Shown here: positions 45,966 to 59,368 of the stretch, one piece after another
Numbering within the stretch: position 1 is the stretch's first letter
Layout of the letters: every line of letters starts with the position of its first letter
Assembly (NCBI GenBank): GCA_037074615.1
Contig: CM073534.1
Location: 7,994,861-8,058,860, forward strand
Length of the DNA: 64,000 nt
Direction: 5' to 3'
Origin: Leucaena leucocephala
Lineage: Eukaryota; Streptophyta; Magnoliopsida; Fabales; Fabaceae
The notes under the pieces: generated by a model
Seen by the model: the letters and a program-made list of their open reading frames with translations, nothing else
The model's database searches: none
Told to the model about the DNA's origin: nothing
Program-made: the position numbers and the translations under genes

Positions 45966-46419
45966 AAAAAATATAGTAGATATTGATAAATATGACTATG
46001 TGTGTTGTATTGTTGTTATGCTTGATGCAAACAACCTATTTAATTGTAAAGTGTATATATATAAAGATATATTTTCGCCTAAATGGTGTTGCAAACCAAT
46101 GTACCAAATTTATTATTGATTGCCCAAGGAGTTGTCATTCGTAGTGGTAGAGTTGTTATTTTGATACCTATATTTCTAGTTTTTTGGTTCATTCTAGGCC
46201 TTATGCTAGTGTGCTAGTGCATTTGTGTCTCCCAAATTTCTGGTAGGGAATATATCCAGGTTGTTATTCCTTCACCATGTACTTATCATTTCTATTAGTG
46301 GAGTTGTTATTTTGCTACCCATAATGCTAGTTCTGTTGGCATGCCCAGTGTATTTTGGGTTTCCCAAATTCATGGAAAGAAATATGCCCCAACTGTTATT
46401 TTTTTACGATAGAGTTGTT

Positions 46420-46780
46420 ATTTTCTAGTAGTAGATTTATTATTCTTCCACCCTGACAGTAAAGTTTTTGGTTCATTCCTAGGGAAAAATGGGCCTAAGT
46501 TATTTTTTTTTCATGATGGAGTTATTTCCTAATAGTCAAGTCGTTATTTTTCCACCTAGACAGTAACCTTTTGGTTCATTCTTTAGAAAAAAGGTACCCG
46601 AGTTATTATTCTTTCATGACGAAGTTACTATTTTCTAGTGGTCGAGTTGTTATTCTTCAACTTAGACAATAACATTTTTGGTTCATTTCTGGAAAAAAGA
46701 GTGCCTGAGTTGCTATTCTTTCATGACAGAGTTGTTATTTCCTAATGATAGAGTTATTATTCTTCTACGTTCCACCCATA
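46420..46780. repeat. Minisatellite, about 105-bp period
   Basis: TTTGGTTCATT recurs at 46466, 46570 and 46676. Each is followed by a GAAAAAA tract, GAGTTATTATTCTTTCATGA-type and GAGTTGTTATT-type sequence. More diverged units may extend left to 46130. Confidence 0.8.
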
Positions 46781-46784
46781 GGTA

Positions 46785-48380
46785 AGCTTAACCCCTTCCA
46801 AACAATTTTGTAAAAAAAAAAACGTAAGCTTATGTTTATGGACCCAAGGCAATAAAATAATAATTTCACCTTGATTAAACCAATCGGCCTCTTCCTCACA
46901 CTTTCATTTTCATCCTCTGCAACTGCAGAATAGAGAGAGAGAGAGATGAGAGAAGCCAAAGACCAAGAGGGAGACGGAGGAGATCGAAGAGGTTGGTAAA
47001 GGTGATCTTCAGCATGCAAGTTTGGAGTTAGATCAAGGTAAGTCCCTAGAACACCATTCTACCATTAATTTCTTCATCTGGGTCATCTTTGGGAAGGTGA
47101 TGATGTTGAACAGAATTTGGTTTAGAGAGGGAAAGTGCAGAACAAATTATCTAAGCCATAGAAACCATGTCTAGATGGTAGAACTAAGCTTGTGGTGATT
47201 GGTTTTGTTTTCTATGTTGATTTGTGTGGAAAAGTATGACTTTTGAATCTGAAATTTCTGTTCGGGGAGAATGAAATTGGGCTTAGGATAGATATGTGAG
47301 ATATTTATTATTATTATAATAATAACTTATTTATTCCAACAAGAATACCAAAGAGTAAAAGAATTATATTTGTTGTTGGTGGAATAATGATGAGAGGCAA
47401 GTTGGAAGCTATGTGGTTGAGTTTGGAAACTGAAATTTTTTTACGAAGATTTTCCTACTGAGTGAAATGTTATTTTAAAGGTTAGAATGCATATATGTTA
47501 ATTAAGTGAATGACAGAAGAGTTATATACATATATGGGTCTCTGTTTGTGGCGTAAAGAGTTGAAATTTGAAGCTATGGAAATGGATTACAATTTGCATA
47601 GTGTTGTTTTCCCATTTTGAATCATTGTCCCAAATACTTCTACCATGTTTGAAGGTATTAAAGTAATGGTTTAAATATTAACAGTAAAGCTATAAAGACC
47701 TTATAGAAACTTAATAAGGGTGCTGTCCGAAAGTTTAGGATATATGGGCATATAGAAGTTAATAGCTATATGTTATATGGTTCTAGTTAAAAGATGATGA
47801 TGATGAATGACCATTTAAGTTTAAATTTTTGGAACATTAAGAATGAAAAGATGTCACTGTTTTGAGACACCAAAACAAAGAACAAGTGCTCAAAATTATT
47901 TTAATACAACCAAGGTATGTATGGAAACCCATAAGAGGCATTTAATGGCAATAGAATTGAAATGTATCAATTCCTTCCCATTGCTTTGTTATGTCAGTTT
48001 TATTTTAGAGGGGCCATAATGAACTTAAAAGATGTAATTGTATAGGGTAGGCTTGAGGAAAGAATTTTTAAGTCAAACATAAGCAAACTTGAAACTCCAA
48101 TGAGACATAAAGAGAGGAACTAAGAAATAAGTAATACTAAAGAGGAGAAAGCTAAAGGTAGCTTAATCAACTTATATTTTTTGCATTGGTTACATGTTTA
48201 TTTGTGCCATATTTGTTGTAGTTAAACATGAGAACATGCTGTAAATTCCTTACCCTATTTATTGCCTTGCCATGTGTATCAATTAGTTATTAAATTCAGT
48301 TATCTGTGAGTTGTTGTTCTCTATAACTTATTTTGCATGCTTAGTTCTAAATGTGTATTTACCACTTGAATTTTATGAAA
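46785..48380. other. Non-coding DNA, possibly retroelement leader/LTR
   Basis: A GA-rich stretch (46930-47030) ends at a strong donor-like CAAG/GTAAGTCC at 47038-47039 but has no matching coding exon. It could be a 5' leader exon of an unknown transcript or part of an LTR. No other gene was seen. Confidence 0.3.
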
Positions 48381-48386
48381 ACTTTA

Positions 48387-48757
48387 GGGCATGTTTGGTA
48401 ATATGGAAGTAGAATCAAAAATTTCTCTTGTTTTATACAATAGAAACTACTTCTATTTCTAACATTTTTGGGCAATTTCAGTTCTATCAAAAATTCTGAG
48501 AAATGATATAAAAAAATGGAAGTGAAATATTTTAGACAATTTTGCTCAAGTAATAAAATTACTGGACAACTTTAACCCTTTCCAAGTTATAAACAAAATA
48601 TTTTAGACTATTTTACCCCTGATTATAAAAAATATACATAAATTATATACTCATTTCTAACCTACTAAATAAACTTTTAACAAAAGCAAATTTACAGTCT
48701 AATTTTATTTTCACTTCTACTTCTATAAAAAACTCTTCTATCCTACCAAATATATCG
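48387..48757. mobile_element. Tourist-like MITE, copy 1
   Basis: TTA target duplications lie at 48384-48386 and 48758-48760. The left end GGGCATGTTTGGTA and right end TACCAAATATATCG are partial inverted repeats. It is 371 bp, AT-rich and non-coding. It is paired with a related copy 147 bp downstream in the same orientation. Confidence 0.75.
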
Positions 48758-48904
48758 TTAATATATTTAAATATTTTCTTTTATATATCTAAATTAATTA
48801 AATAATGCATTTAAATGTTTTCATTTATCCATGTGAATTAATTATATTGTTTGTTTAACTATAAAAAATGACTTATATGAATTAATTAAAAAGAACTTAT
48901 ATTA

Positions 48905-49300
48905 GGGGAGTATTTTGGTATCATAGAAGTGGAAGTGGGGAAGTAGAAATGAAAATAGAATCAAGTATTTCCCTTGTTTGGTACAATAGAAGCTACTTTT
49001 ATTTTTAACATTTTGGGCTATATTAGTTCCATCAAAAAAATTGAGAAATGAGATAGAAGAAGTGAAAGTGAAATATTTTGAATCATTTTACCCCAAGTTA
49101 TAAAATTCTTAGATAACTTTAACTATTCCCAAATCATAAAAAACTATTTTAAATTATTTTACTCTAAATTATAAAAAAAATATTAATTATATACTCATTT
49201 ATAACTTACCAAATAAACTTTTTAAAATCTATTTTCATCTTAATTTAATTTTTATTTTTATTTTTATTTCTATTTTTACCTCTACTCTACTCACGTGTCG
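48905..49300. mobile_element. Tourist-like MITE, copy 2
   Basis: TTA lies on both sides (48902-48904, 49301-49303). The body is collinear with 48387-48757: CTTGTTTGGTACAATAGAAG, CATCAAAAAAATTGAGAAAT, GAAGTGAAAGTGAAATATTT and AATTATATACTCATTTATAAC. The ends are more eroded than in copy 1. Confidence 0.7.
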
Positions 49301-49303
49301 TTA

Positions 49304-50307
49304 ATGATGACTTTCCCAAAAAAACTAAACATATCCTAGAACTGTGCCAATGATGCGAAAGAGGCTATGCCCAATTCGGTTTAAATCTATCTGCCCAATA
49401 TATAACAAACCCAGTATTAGCCCAATATTGATCTTATAGGCCCATTTTAAGCCTAAAAAGCAGAGCCATAAAAATAACATTATTTTTATAATCTTTATAA
49501 AAAACATTATTTTTATAAAACATTACTTAATTAGGGTTCAAATTTTAATATCGTATGGCGACTAGAAAATTGAAGTCTTATTAAAAAAAATACGATGCTA
49601 GCTATCCATTTCATGGCTGACTCATGATTAGTGTGTGCATCACATGTCCCCTTTCGTCCAAACCCTCCAATTCCGTGATGAAGGAATTTGATAGCTGTCC
49701 CATTTGTTTGGATTCGGCTTATATTTTTATTTTGTTTAAATTATACTCATGTTTTAATATGATTTAATTATTAAATTAATTACTATACTTTTGTTTCGAA
49801 CCTAGTACAATAGATTTCGTCATAGTTGAATACTCTTGAGCATAGAATCTTAAAAACAATTACATTGAAAAAACTATTATAATTAAAATTTTAAAATACT
49901 TAAATTTAACATAATTAATAGTATGTAGGTATACAAGTAAAAATATATTTTTAATCCTTTAATTTTATATAAAAATTTAATATAATTTTTTTAATTTATA
50001 AATTATCATTTCAAGTATTTAGTACTAACACTTTTAATCTTAAATAAAGATTTTTTATATTAATTATTATCGTTTTTAAAACTTGAACTGAGAATGTTTT
50101 ATTAATATTTAAAACTCTATTGTTAGTACTTTTTATTAATGCATTAGGTTTAAAGAATTTAAAGCACACTTTATAAAATTAAAATATGAAAATAATACTT
50201 TGTGTAAAATTAACTAACTATAAATGCATTTTGATCCATATATATTATAGATAATCTATAAAATATTAAAAAAAAAGGATAAATGTGAAAAAAGTTTTAA
50301 ATTACTG
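49304..50307. other. AT-rich intergenic DNA
   Basis: No gene or element was seen apart from short open frames of low complexity. Confidence 0.4.
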
Positions 50308-51845
50308 AGTTCTAACTTAAGATCCCTGTAAATGATATCAGCATGACAACAATTACTTCATACATAGAGAAGAATGAGATTTCAATTATTTGTTAATTTG
50401 AATTTTAAACTTCTGACAAAAAGAGAAATGTTCCAAACTTGTCACGAGCAAGTGATAGAAAGCATTATTTGACACGAAAGCTAATTTTGTACTAAAAAGG
50501 TTAAATAAATATTGGCATAAAGAAGATGCAATAATTGATTAGATTCCTCACATATTATCAGAAATGGGACCTTTGTGACAGATAATTCATTTGTTGTTTT
50601 GTGAAACAAGTGACGACTGAAGGCTTGCTTCTGACTCTCAAGCAAAACCCATTAGGTGTCATTAATTTTGGTATATGCATGGATGGATGCGATCCCAATG
50701 AAAATTGCTTTATTATTCATTGTGATTTGACCACAAAACACTTGTATTCTTCTTTTATCAATTAAAAGTAATTGTTGTATTTAAAAATATGACTGAAAAA
50801 TAACAATATTTATCATGATATTAAAACTCAAACCACTCTAGCAATTCAAAGTAAAGAATCAGTCATTTAGCGGTTCAATTAATCAAAAAATTAATATAAT
50901 ATAACCTAGCAATCTAACAAATTAAATAGATCTAGTGTGTTGGATTTTATATATTTTTTGCTCCTTGAACTGGAAATTACATCATTTTAAAATTTTAAAA
51001 AATAATAATACATGTTATTTGTGCTTTAACAGATCTATTTTATTATATTATATGTAGTTTATATATAAATATTTTATTTATTTATGGTCAAATTAATATC
51101 TTTTTATTTAAATATTATTTTTAATATTATATATAAATATTTTTATATATTTTATTTAAATTATATTATTTTTATCAATACTGATTTGACCGCTATTTGA
51201 CCCATTTATACCACTAACGTTAAATTTTAGTGCATAAAATTTTAATGCAATTAGTTATTTTATAGATAAAACCTAGAATTTCACATATACAATAAAAAGA
51301 TTATTATATAAAAATAGATCACAAATTTTTAAATTGTGTTATTGAATTCATAATCTAATTATATAGTCATTTTTAACTATTGTAGATGAAAATGTTTTTT
51401 CTTAAAAAAATAACACAAAATATATTGGTCCCACAAATTGAAACCACTATTTATTACTTAGAAAGAAAATTTAGTCTAAAAAAAACTAAAGTGCTATTCA
51501 AAGAATTGTGCATGATTATGAATAGTAAGACAGTGAAAATCCCTTGGGTTTCCTAAAATGATCGATGGCGGATTTACGCAAGGGCTTATCAAAATAAGAG
51601 CAGGCATGCCTTAAAGTGTTAACAAGAAGTTCTTTTAGATGACCTATTTCTGTAGGATTTAAACCAAATACTTCTGAACATAAGCCAATTTCTTTTACAA
51701 TTGAACCAAATTTTTATTAGTGGAATTGATTTTCCTTGAATTATAAAAATTGTTCAATATCTAGTAATATCATATATACTTCATAAAATTCTAATTCATA
51801 TTTTTTTAAAAAAAATATTAGATCCCTTATTCTATTTGATTAAAG
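50308..51845. repeat. Dispersed duplication, copy 2
   Basis: Partner of 17353-19012 in direct orientation about 33 kb away. Homology is continuous with indels, by eye. It has no coding content. It lies upstream (plus sense) of the coiled-coil gene's 3' end. Confidence 0.9.
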
Positions 51846-52460
51846 GAAACAATTAATTTCATTGCTATTCAAATTTGGAAAATTAACTTTTTAAAGAGGT
51901 TAATTAAATGATATTTCCCCTATTTTCACAGTAAAAAATAATGAGAATTGAAAGATGAGTACGAAATTAGGTAAAAATGGTTAATTAATCATGGCACCCT
52001 TTTGGCTTCTTACTCTATCATAAGGTGCATGGAAGCTTCTTTTTAAATATATGAATTTGTTTGCATCTACATAAGAAAGTTAGGGAAATTAAAGAAGAAC
52101 AAAAATAGCAAAGCATTGTTTCGCTCCTCATTTTCTTATCTATTCCCAGATCCCTGCTGAATGAATTGCCCTTTGTTTTTGTGAAAAATACAAGAGAATC
52201 ATTTAGTTCTTATAATTTTACTTTAATTATAATTTAAATTTTAAATTTTAATTTAGTACAACTCAATTAAAATTTAATTATTAAAATTTGATTAGATGCA
52301 ACTTAGTAGTTATAATTTAGCCATTTAAAATATTATCCTTAAGTTTACAAAAATAACTTTAGTCCTTATAATGATATTCCTTTGATCATTAATATAAGAA
52401 TTAGTTAACTTTTATGTATAAATTAAAAACATTAAATAAATTAATTATTATAATTACTAT
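51846..52460. other. AT-rich intergenic DNA
   Basis: No gene or element was seen. Confidence 0.4.
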
Positions 52461-52472
52461 AAGAGTTAATTG

Positions 52473-52673
52473 CCAATGAGAGTTGTCACATATGGTAAGA
52501 AATAGAATTATATTCCATAGATATAAGAGTTCGATTTTCGCTATTGTTAGGATGAATCATTTGGTAAGCGATATTGTAAGTTCCATATAAGCGTTCTCTA
52601 AGCCATAAGGCTATACTTTAGATTTAGTAGGAGACCGATGTCGAACCCACTTAAACTTTTTTGTACAAAAAAA
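52473..52673 (+). mobile_element. SINE-like element, family 1, with 12-bp target duplication
   Basis: AAGAGTTAATTG at 52461-52472 is repeated exactly at 52674-52685. Inside are an A-box-like GAGTTGTCACATATGGTAAG, a B-box-like AGAGTTCGATTTTCGC near 52526-52541, and an end ACTTAAACTTTTTTGTAC plus an A-run. It matches the minus-strand element at 19165-19365. About 200 bp, no coding capacity, as for tRNA-derived SINEs. Confidence 0.82.
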
Positions 52674-53203
52674 AAGAGTTAATTGAATAATTTGAATAGA
52701 ATAAGAAGTATATAATATGAATTTATTTTGCTATATTAAATTTGATCATAATTAACTGATTTTTTTTTCTTTCATTAATCTACCCAAAAAATTAACTAAT
52801 TATTATATTAAAGATAGGATGAATGGAGTATTTCTCAAAATTCAAGGACTAAACATTTTAAATAGTTAACCAAGCCAAATTTAAAAGACTACATGGATTC
52901 GATATTAATTTTCTCAAAATACAATTAACTACTTTCTCAATTTTATGCGTAAGGGCATTGCCATGAAATAGGGATACAACAATACATATACATATTCAAT
53001 TGAAGATGAAGTACAGAAAGAAAGAAAGAGAAAAGAGAAAGTTGCATCTCTACACATGTAAATTTAACACAAGTGGGACCTACTTTACTCTCTTTAACTA
53101 CTTACTTTGCCTAATCTATGGCAACATATTTCAGAGAATCTTAATTTTACAACTTGAAGAAACTAATTAATTATTTAACAATTTTGGATTTGATAAAAAG
53201 CTT

Positions 53204-55112
53204 CTATTCTGTTTGAACTAAGTTCAGCTTCTTGCCATTCATGATTCTTAAGCTCTGTCTCAACAAATCAAACTCTGTCTCCTTTTTTATCTTTTCTTGC
53301 TCCAATGACTCCAATTGAGATTTCAGTGACTTGATGGTTCCTTCTTTATCTTGTAATTCTGTCTTCATTTTCTGAATATAAACCTCATTTGCTTCTGCTT
53401 TCCAATATAGTCCATCACCTGTGAACAAAAAGAAAAATAAATAAATATGCTTATCAATAATTTGATTTCAATAATCTATATTTAATCTAGATCAGTCATA
53501 TTAGATCTTGTCCAATTGAAATTTTATTAATTTTCTTCTTTTACATACTACCTATCCTATTCTAAATATAGGAACTTAGTTAGGGGTTTACTTTAATTTA
53601 AATGTAATGCAAATAAAGTATTTTAAGAATATATATATATATATATATATATATATCTTTTTACAAATAATTAACTTAACTAATTTTTTAATCTATATAC
53701 ATTTTGTACCAAAAATTCTATAGTTCAACAAAAGCATTCAATGGTACCTTTTCTTCTTTCAACTCTAACTTAAGAAGGTAGTGAAAGGCAACCCTACCTG
53801 CCACCTACTAAATGCCTACATTTAATTTAGTTAGTTAAAAGGGAAAATCAAGTTGTTTGGTACATAGAATAGAATAGAGTTAAAAAAAAATGAAAATGTA
53901 AACCCGTAAAATAAAATAAAAATAATAATAGGAAGAGACGTACCAATGCTGCATTGCAATTAAGTAATGATAATAAAGATATAACAAATGTGTAATATTT
54001 CAACTTTTGTCGAGAATATTCACTTTATCTCTCTCCCCTATCCTACAAATTACTTAAAATTATTACTCCTTATATCTTTAATAGATAATTTAATTAGAGA
54101 ATTGATTTTAATCTTAAATATAAGACATATTCTCTAAATTCATCAATTTTTTTTTAAATTACTTATATTTATACTTCATCAATAATAATTAAGTAAGAAA
54201 TAGAGGAAATAAGTTAATGAAGATAATTATAGTATTTTAAAAAAAATTATATTATATTAACTAATTTCTTTAATCTAATTAAATTAGTTAAAATGAATAC
54301 TTAAAAATGTGAATTGGAACTCAAACAAAAAGAAGAAGAAGAAGAATGCAAATATTCTAAATCTCTTCAATCAACTATTTAATGTGTTCCTTTTTTAAAA
54401 AAGAAACATACAAATCTTCAACTAATAACTATTTTTCAGAAATTCTGTTGTTCAACATAAACATTAACCAAAATTGCCACTCATTAACAAAAATTGATTC
54501 TATACATGACTAAAAATGCAAAAAACAAATTGTCCAAATCTCTAGAATGAATTAACTCTATTAAATCGATCAATTTCGTATACTTAATTATAACAATTCT
54601 CAAATCTAAATTAATGGGTAGAATAAAAATCAGATATACATACCATTATAAGTTCTCTGAATGAGATCATCCAATTCAGTCTTAATTTCCAGATAAAGTT
54701 GCTTCCACTTCTCTACAGCTTCATCTCTTCTTGCTCTTTCCTCCTTCATCTTCTCAACCACAAGCTTCGTCCCCATTAATTCCCACTCTTTTCCTCTATT
54801 ATCCTCACCTTTCTCCATTATTCCCATTTTGTCCCTCTTCGTCATCTCTCTTATCTTCTCCTCTCTCTCCTCCACCGTCTTCCTCAGCTGCACCACCTCC
54901 TCCTTCATCTTTTCTTTCTCTCTCTTCCACTCAGTTTCCTTCAAAGCAAACATCATTATCTCTCTCTCACAGTTCATGTACTCTCTCTCTCTTTCCACCC
55001 TTATCGTCTTTATCTCCTCTTGCAGAAGCTTCACTCTGTGTTTCAGATTCATCACTTCCTTCTCGCAGCTGTAATAGTACCCTCCATTATTCTTGCTCAG
55101 CTTACCTCCCAT
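53204..55112 (-). CDS. Coiled-coil protein with possible N-myristoylation signal
   Basis: Two minus-strand exons, 55112-54644 and 53418-53204, join G/GT across a GT-AG intron of 1225 bp and encode 227 residues ending NLVQTE. The start MGGKLSKN has Gly2 and Ser6, fitting the MGxxxS myristoylation pattern, so membrane attachment is possible. Residues 19-150 are rich in Glu, Lys and Arg with heptad-like leucines (VMNLKHRVKLLQEEIK; EKMKEEVVQLRKTVEEREEK), and residues 170-215 form a second coiled coil (MKTELQDKEGTIKSLKSQLE). The exon junction encodes RTYNGDGLYWKAEA. I recognise this as a plant-type coiled-coil protein with no assigned function. The upstream frame to 55121 lacks an ATG, so 55112 is the start. 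Confidence 0.85.
53628..53656. repeat. (TA)n microsatellite in the intron
   Basis: A run of about 14 TA units lies inside the single intron of the coiled-coil gene. Confidence 0.9.
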
Positions 55113-55187
55113 AGCGATCAAGGATCTCTCCCTGCAACTTCTATGACTTCTTCTTCTTCTGTGGGTATGAATCAGAATGAGAGAGTG

Positions 55188-55196
55188 TTCTTATAG
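55188..55196 (-). promoter_or_regulatory. TATA box of the coiled-coil gene
   Basis: CTATAAGAA on the minus strand lies about 76 bp upstream of the ATG at 55112, with a purine-rich GA tract further upstream (55198-55226). Transcription would start near 55160. Confidence 0.5.
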
Positions 55197-55478
55197 TGAG
55201 AGAGGGAGGGAGGGGAGAGAGATATGAAAAAGGAATGAAGGAAAGAGACAGAATCTCAGCGCTGAAGAGCTCTTCCATATGGCTTTGATAAAATAAAAAA
55301 AGCGGACAAAAAAAGAAATTTAGCCACTTTATGAAGGGTCATATAATAGCAGTAGTACCATTTTAATTCAATAGGGATACGTATATGATTGCTTTTACTT
55401 TATAAGGTTATCTAGTTCTCACTTTAACAGAACTTGTAATTTTGTCTTTTAAATATTTTTTGTTAATTGAGAGTTTGA

Positions 55479-55520
55479 TATATTTATATATATATATAGT
55501 GTGTGTGTGTGTGTGTGTCA
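55479..55520. repeat. Compound (TA)n(GT)n microsatellite
   Basis: TATATATATATA passes directly into about nine GT units ending before CATCAATC. It lies upstream of the coiled-coil gene. Confidence 0.9.
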
Positions 55521-57966
55521 TCAATCAATTTTTTTTTGTTTGAATTGTTACTCAAATTGAAGTGAAAAAAAAGGATAAAGATTAAATCATTTTTTTACAA
55601 TTTTTTGTTGGTGGTGGAGGATATTCCTGATAAAAAAAATAATAACTTGAGAGTAAGTGTAGTGTTCTTTTACCTAATTTAAAATATATCAATTGTTTGA
55701 TTAAAAATGACTATATAATTATTTTAGTAGTTTTTTTAAAATTTGTCATGTATACCCATGATTTATTTTTTTTTAATCATGCATTATATCTCTTTGTATA
55801 TGTTCAAAATTATATATTGATATTTTCCCTGGTAAAAAAAATATATATTGGTATTTGAAATTTTTGACGTGAATATTTTTGTCAATAATATAACTTCATT
55901 AATTAATTACAACAATAAACGTGTATCCTTCAAAACTTCAAAAAAAAAGAAAACAGAGATTAGTAAGTACCGTATACTTTCTCTATAATCCTAGAGTCCA
56001 AATAATTTGGGAAAATAAAATACACACGTGGTTTTCAATTGACAAGTGGAATCCACTATTGCTTTGTCCCTTAAATGGCATTTAAAAAAGAAATATTATT
56101 TATTTAGAGCATTACCTCTACCACTTTGGGTTATAAGGCGTTACTTTTATGTTTTGATATGCATGCTTGAGCTACACTTTTTTTTTAGTCAACTTGATAT
56201 TTTTTTTAGATCCTAAAAAGTATCCAAAGGAAAAAAAAAGACCCTAAAAAGTTTAGTCCACTTATTGAACTCCAAAGATAAGAGCCACGCCCAGGCACTG
56301 TTCAATAATGGAAGTGCCAAAATGAGCAATGTGTTTTTTTAATTAAATTTTACACTATATATGAAATTTAAAGCGAATCTTAATATTCATAAACTATAAA
56401 CATTATACCTTTATATAAAATTTATATTATATGAAAAATAGAATATATATATATATATATATAATATTACAAAATAACATAACACTATGAGTTAAGTCTA
56501 TTTTTTTGGGAAAAAAGTTTATTTTTATTTTTTAATAAAATGATGATAATTAAAAATATAATAAACAATATCAATTTAAGATATAACATGATATGTTTAA
56601 TACGAAAATTTATAAAATTTTAAGATAAGGTTACGGGAGGTATCTTGAATTTTAAACAAGTATTTCTAAATTAATATAAAGATGTTTACAATAATCAACC
56701 AAAATATTAATATTTTTTAATTTTTTAAGTAATAGAAAAATATTTTAATGCAAAAAATATAATAATACAAAAATATAATATGTGATCCATATCTTGAAGT
56801 ACGGTATAAATATTTGATGTATATGGGATATGGGTATATTTGTTGGTTGGAAACTATTTTGGAGATATCTATATTTTTTTTAATTTTTAATTTGTTATTG
56901 TGTATTTTTTATTAAATTTTTTATTTTATTTTGTTAGCATAATTAATTTCTGTATAGGGATTAATAATATTAATACAATAAAATTATATAGACTAATAGT
57001 ACTAATATAATATAGTAACATTAAATGTTTAATAAAAAAACATATATTTATAAAATTAAAAATTGTAAGAAATTACGGTGTTTCATGGCATCCGCGCAAG
57101 TGACAAACGTCAGCCGCAACTATTGGCATTTTTGTTGAACCAACTATTTTCCCCCTAACTTGGGTCCTTCTATAACATTTTAAAATTTTATGGTCTTTAA
57201 ATATAATTGTTACTCTTACTAGGTCTTAAAATCTTATTTTACCGAACCCTTTCACAATTTTTTGCATTTGACAATTTAACACCACAAGTCGTCATAACAA
57301 AAATGCTAAGCCGAATAACAGCAGCGTATGGAGTTCATGAATCAGAGGAACCATAGCTCATGCGACAACCCGATACTTAAAGCCTTCATGTGCTTTATGA
57401 AAAACCACATGTGTGGTTGAGAAAAAGAGGAAAATGGGGATGGGAAAATGAAATTTAAGGATCTCAAAATTAGATAACTATTTATTACAATTATAAATTT
57501 CAAACTATATTATTTAAATAAAAGATCATAATTAATTAAAACCATAAATTATCGATATAAATGGATTACACTGGCTAATCATCATTAGGGACTTGAAAAT
57601 GATGATCTTCAAATCACTAACAACTTTGTAGCCAACAGTTCTTTAGTAATTGAATACTTATCATAAGGTTGATTTTTAATGACTTGCTAGTCGTTGTTGA
57701 TAAATCTCTAATTACTAGATGGCAAAGGGCATATATATCCAACCATTATGCTTCTTCCAATCCATAATATAAATTATTTTAATTAATTTATATGAATCTA
57801 AAATTAATAGTTAACTCATTTAATAATCATAAATTAAAATATTTATTCACTTGTACCCTGATTGAACAATGCTATCATGAAGATGGAGAAAATACAAACA
57901 ATTGGCAATTTTAGAAGTGAGTATTAATTACAAAGGCAAAATTAGTAAATAATAAGCATTAATTGT
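55521..57966. other. AT-rich intergenic DNA
   Basis: No gene was seen. It has another (AT)n run at 56444-56462. Open frames are short and low-complexity. Confidence 0.4.
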
Positions 57967-57971
57967 CAAAT
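57967..57971 (+). repeat. Target-site duplication CAAAT, left
   Basis: CAAAT directly precedes the LTR-like start TGTTGCAAATATT and is repeated exactly at 60943-60947. Confidence 0.7.
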
Positions 57972-58440
57972 TGTTGCAAATATTATTATATATGTGTTGT
58001 TTATATTTTTTCTTCTCCCTATATATTTATTAATTTATATTTCAATTGATTTATTTATCTTCTTTATATTATTGGCATTATTATATATTTATTACAGTTA
58101 TATAATATTCATTTATTTATATTATAAAATATTTATACTATGTTATTATTTATATATTTAATTTATGTTATTTCTATTGTAGTATTATTTTTTCTATATT
58201 ATTTATATTGTTTCCATTATTTTATTTTCTTATGTGTTACTATTATTTATTTTATTTATTTTGTTTCTTTATTTATACCATTTATATTTTATTATTTTTA
58301 TTAAATTTATATTGAATATATATTGTTTATTTTATTTATATGTATGTTTAATATATATTGTTTATTTGATTTGTGTTTTTATTATCATATTTTTTAATTA
58401 ATTTTATCATAATTCTAATTATTATTATTATTTTAGTTTG
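57972..58440 (+). mobile_element. Aberrant 5' LTR region, AT low-complexity
   Basis: It begins like the 3' LTR (TGTTGCAAATATTATT then TATGTG), then turns into almost pure A/T with ATTTATATT-like words up to 58440. No match to the rest of the 337-bp 3' LTR is visible. TTTGATCC just before the gag ATG may be a degraded primer site. Confidence 0.45.
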
Positions 58441-58444
58441 ATCC

Positions 58445-59368
58445 ATGACTAATCTGATGAAACTCGAGTTTACTGCTCTTGATATATCGGAAAAAAATTA
58501 TCTGTCTTGAGTTTTAGATGCTGAAATCCATTTAGATGCCAAAGGTCTAGGGAATGTTATTTTACCTAGAAATGAAGCAAGCAGTCAAGACAAGGCTAAG
58601 GCCATAATTTTTCTTCGCCACCATTTACATGAAGGGCTAAAAGCTGAATACCTAATGGTGAAAGATCCGTTAAAATTGTGGAATAATTTAAAAGAACGAT
58701 ATGATCATCAAAAGACGGTAATATTGCCTAAAGCTCGTTATGAATGGTTGCATTTGAGGCTGCAAGATTTTAAATCTGTATCTGAATATAATTCAGTTAT
58801 TTTTAAAATAAGTTATCAACTGAAGTTGTGTGGTGAGAAAATAACAGATGAGGACTTATTAGAAAAAACTTTTTCAACCTTTCATGCTTCAAATGTGCTC
58901 CTGTAGCAGCAATACCGTGAAAAAGGTTTTAAAAGGTATTCTGAACTAATCTCATGTCTTCTTGTGGCTGAACAAAATAATGAGTTGTTAATAAAAAATT
59001 ATGAGATCCGTCCCACTGGATCAGCTCCATTCCCTGAAGTGAATGTGACTGAACGCACTGATTTTTATGCCCATGGTCGTGGTCGCAGTTGCGATCGTGG
59101 TCGTGACCGTGGCCGTGGTAGGAAACGTGACAATTACCGTCATCATGGTGGTGGAAGTAATTATAATCCAAATACTCACCAAAAGAAGAAATATAATGAA
59201 GGGCAGAAAAAAAATAAGGGTGGTCCCTCAAAAACTTTGGAAAATCTATGTTATAGGTGTGGGATAAAAGGGCATTGGTCACGTACATGTCGTACGCCTG
59301 AGCATCTGGTAAAGCTTTATCAAGCCTCTATAAAAAGGACTCAATTAGTGTGCTTTTATAAAAAGTAA
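58445..59368 (+). pseudogene. Copia gag with two stop codons
   Basis: A single frame runs from the ATG at 58445 to the TAA at 59366-59368. It is broken only by TGA at 58508-58510 and TAG at 58904-58906. It carries the gag capsid-like fold (KDPLKLWNNLKERYDHQKTV; YNSVIFKISYQLKLCGEKIT), then an Arg/Gly/Asp-rich linker (GRGRSCDRGRDRGRGRKRD) and an intact CCHC zinc knuckle (CYRCGIKGHWSRTC). It is therefore a lightly damaged nucleocapsid gene. The end of the frame passes directly into deleted sequence. Confidence 0.88.

Noticed and set aside
54731..55114. Ser/Pro-rich plus-strand frame of 127 codons
   Set aside because: Antisense shadow of the purine-rich coiled-coil exon.
58929..59288. His/Asp-rich minus-strand frame
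   Set aside because: Antisense of the Arg/Gly-rich gag linker.
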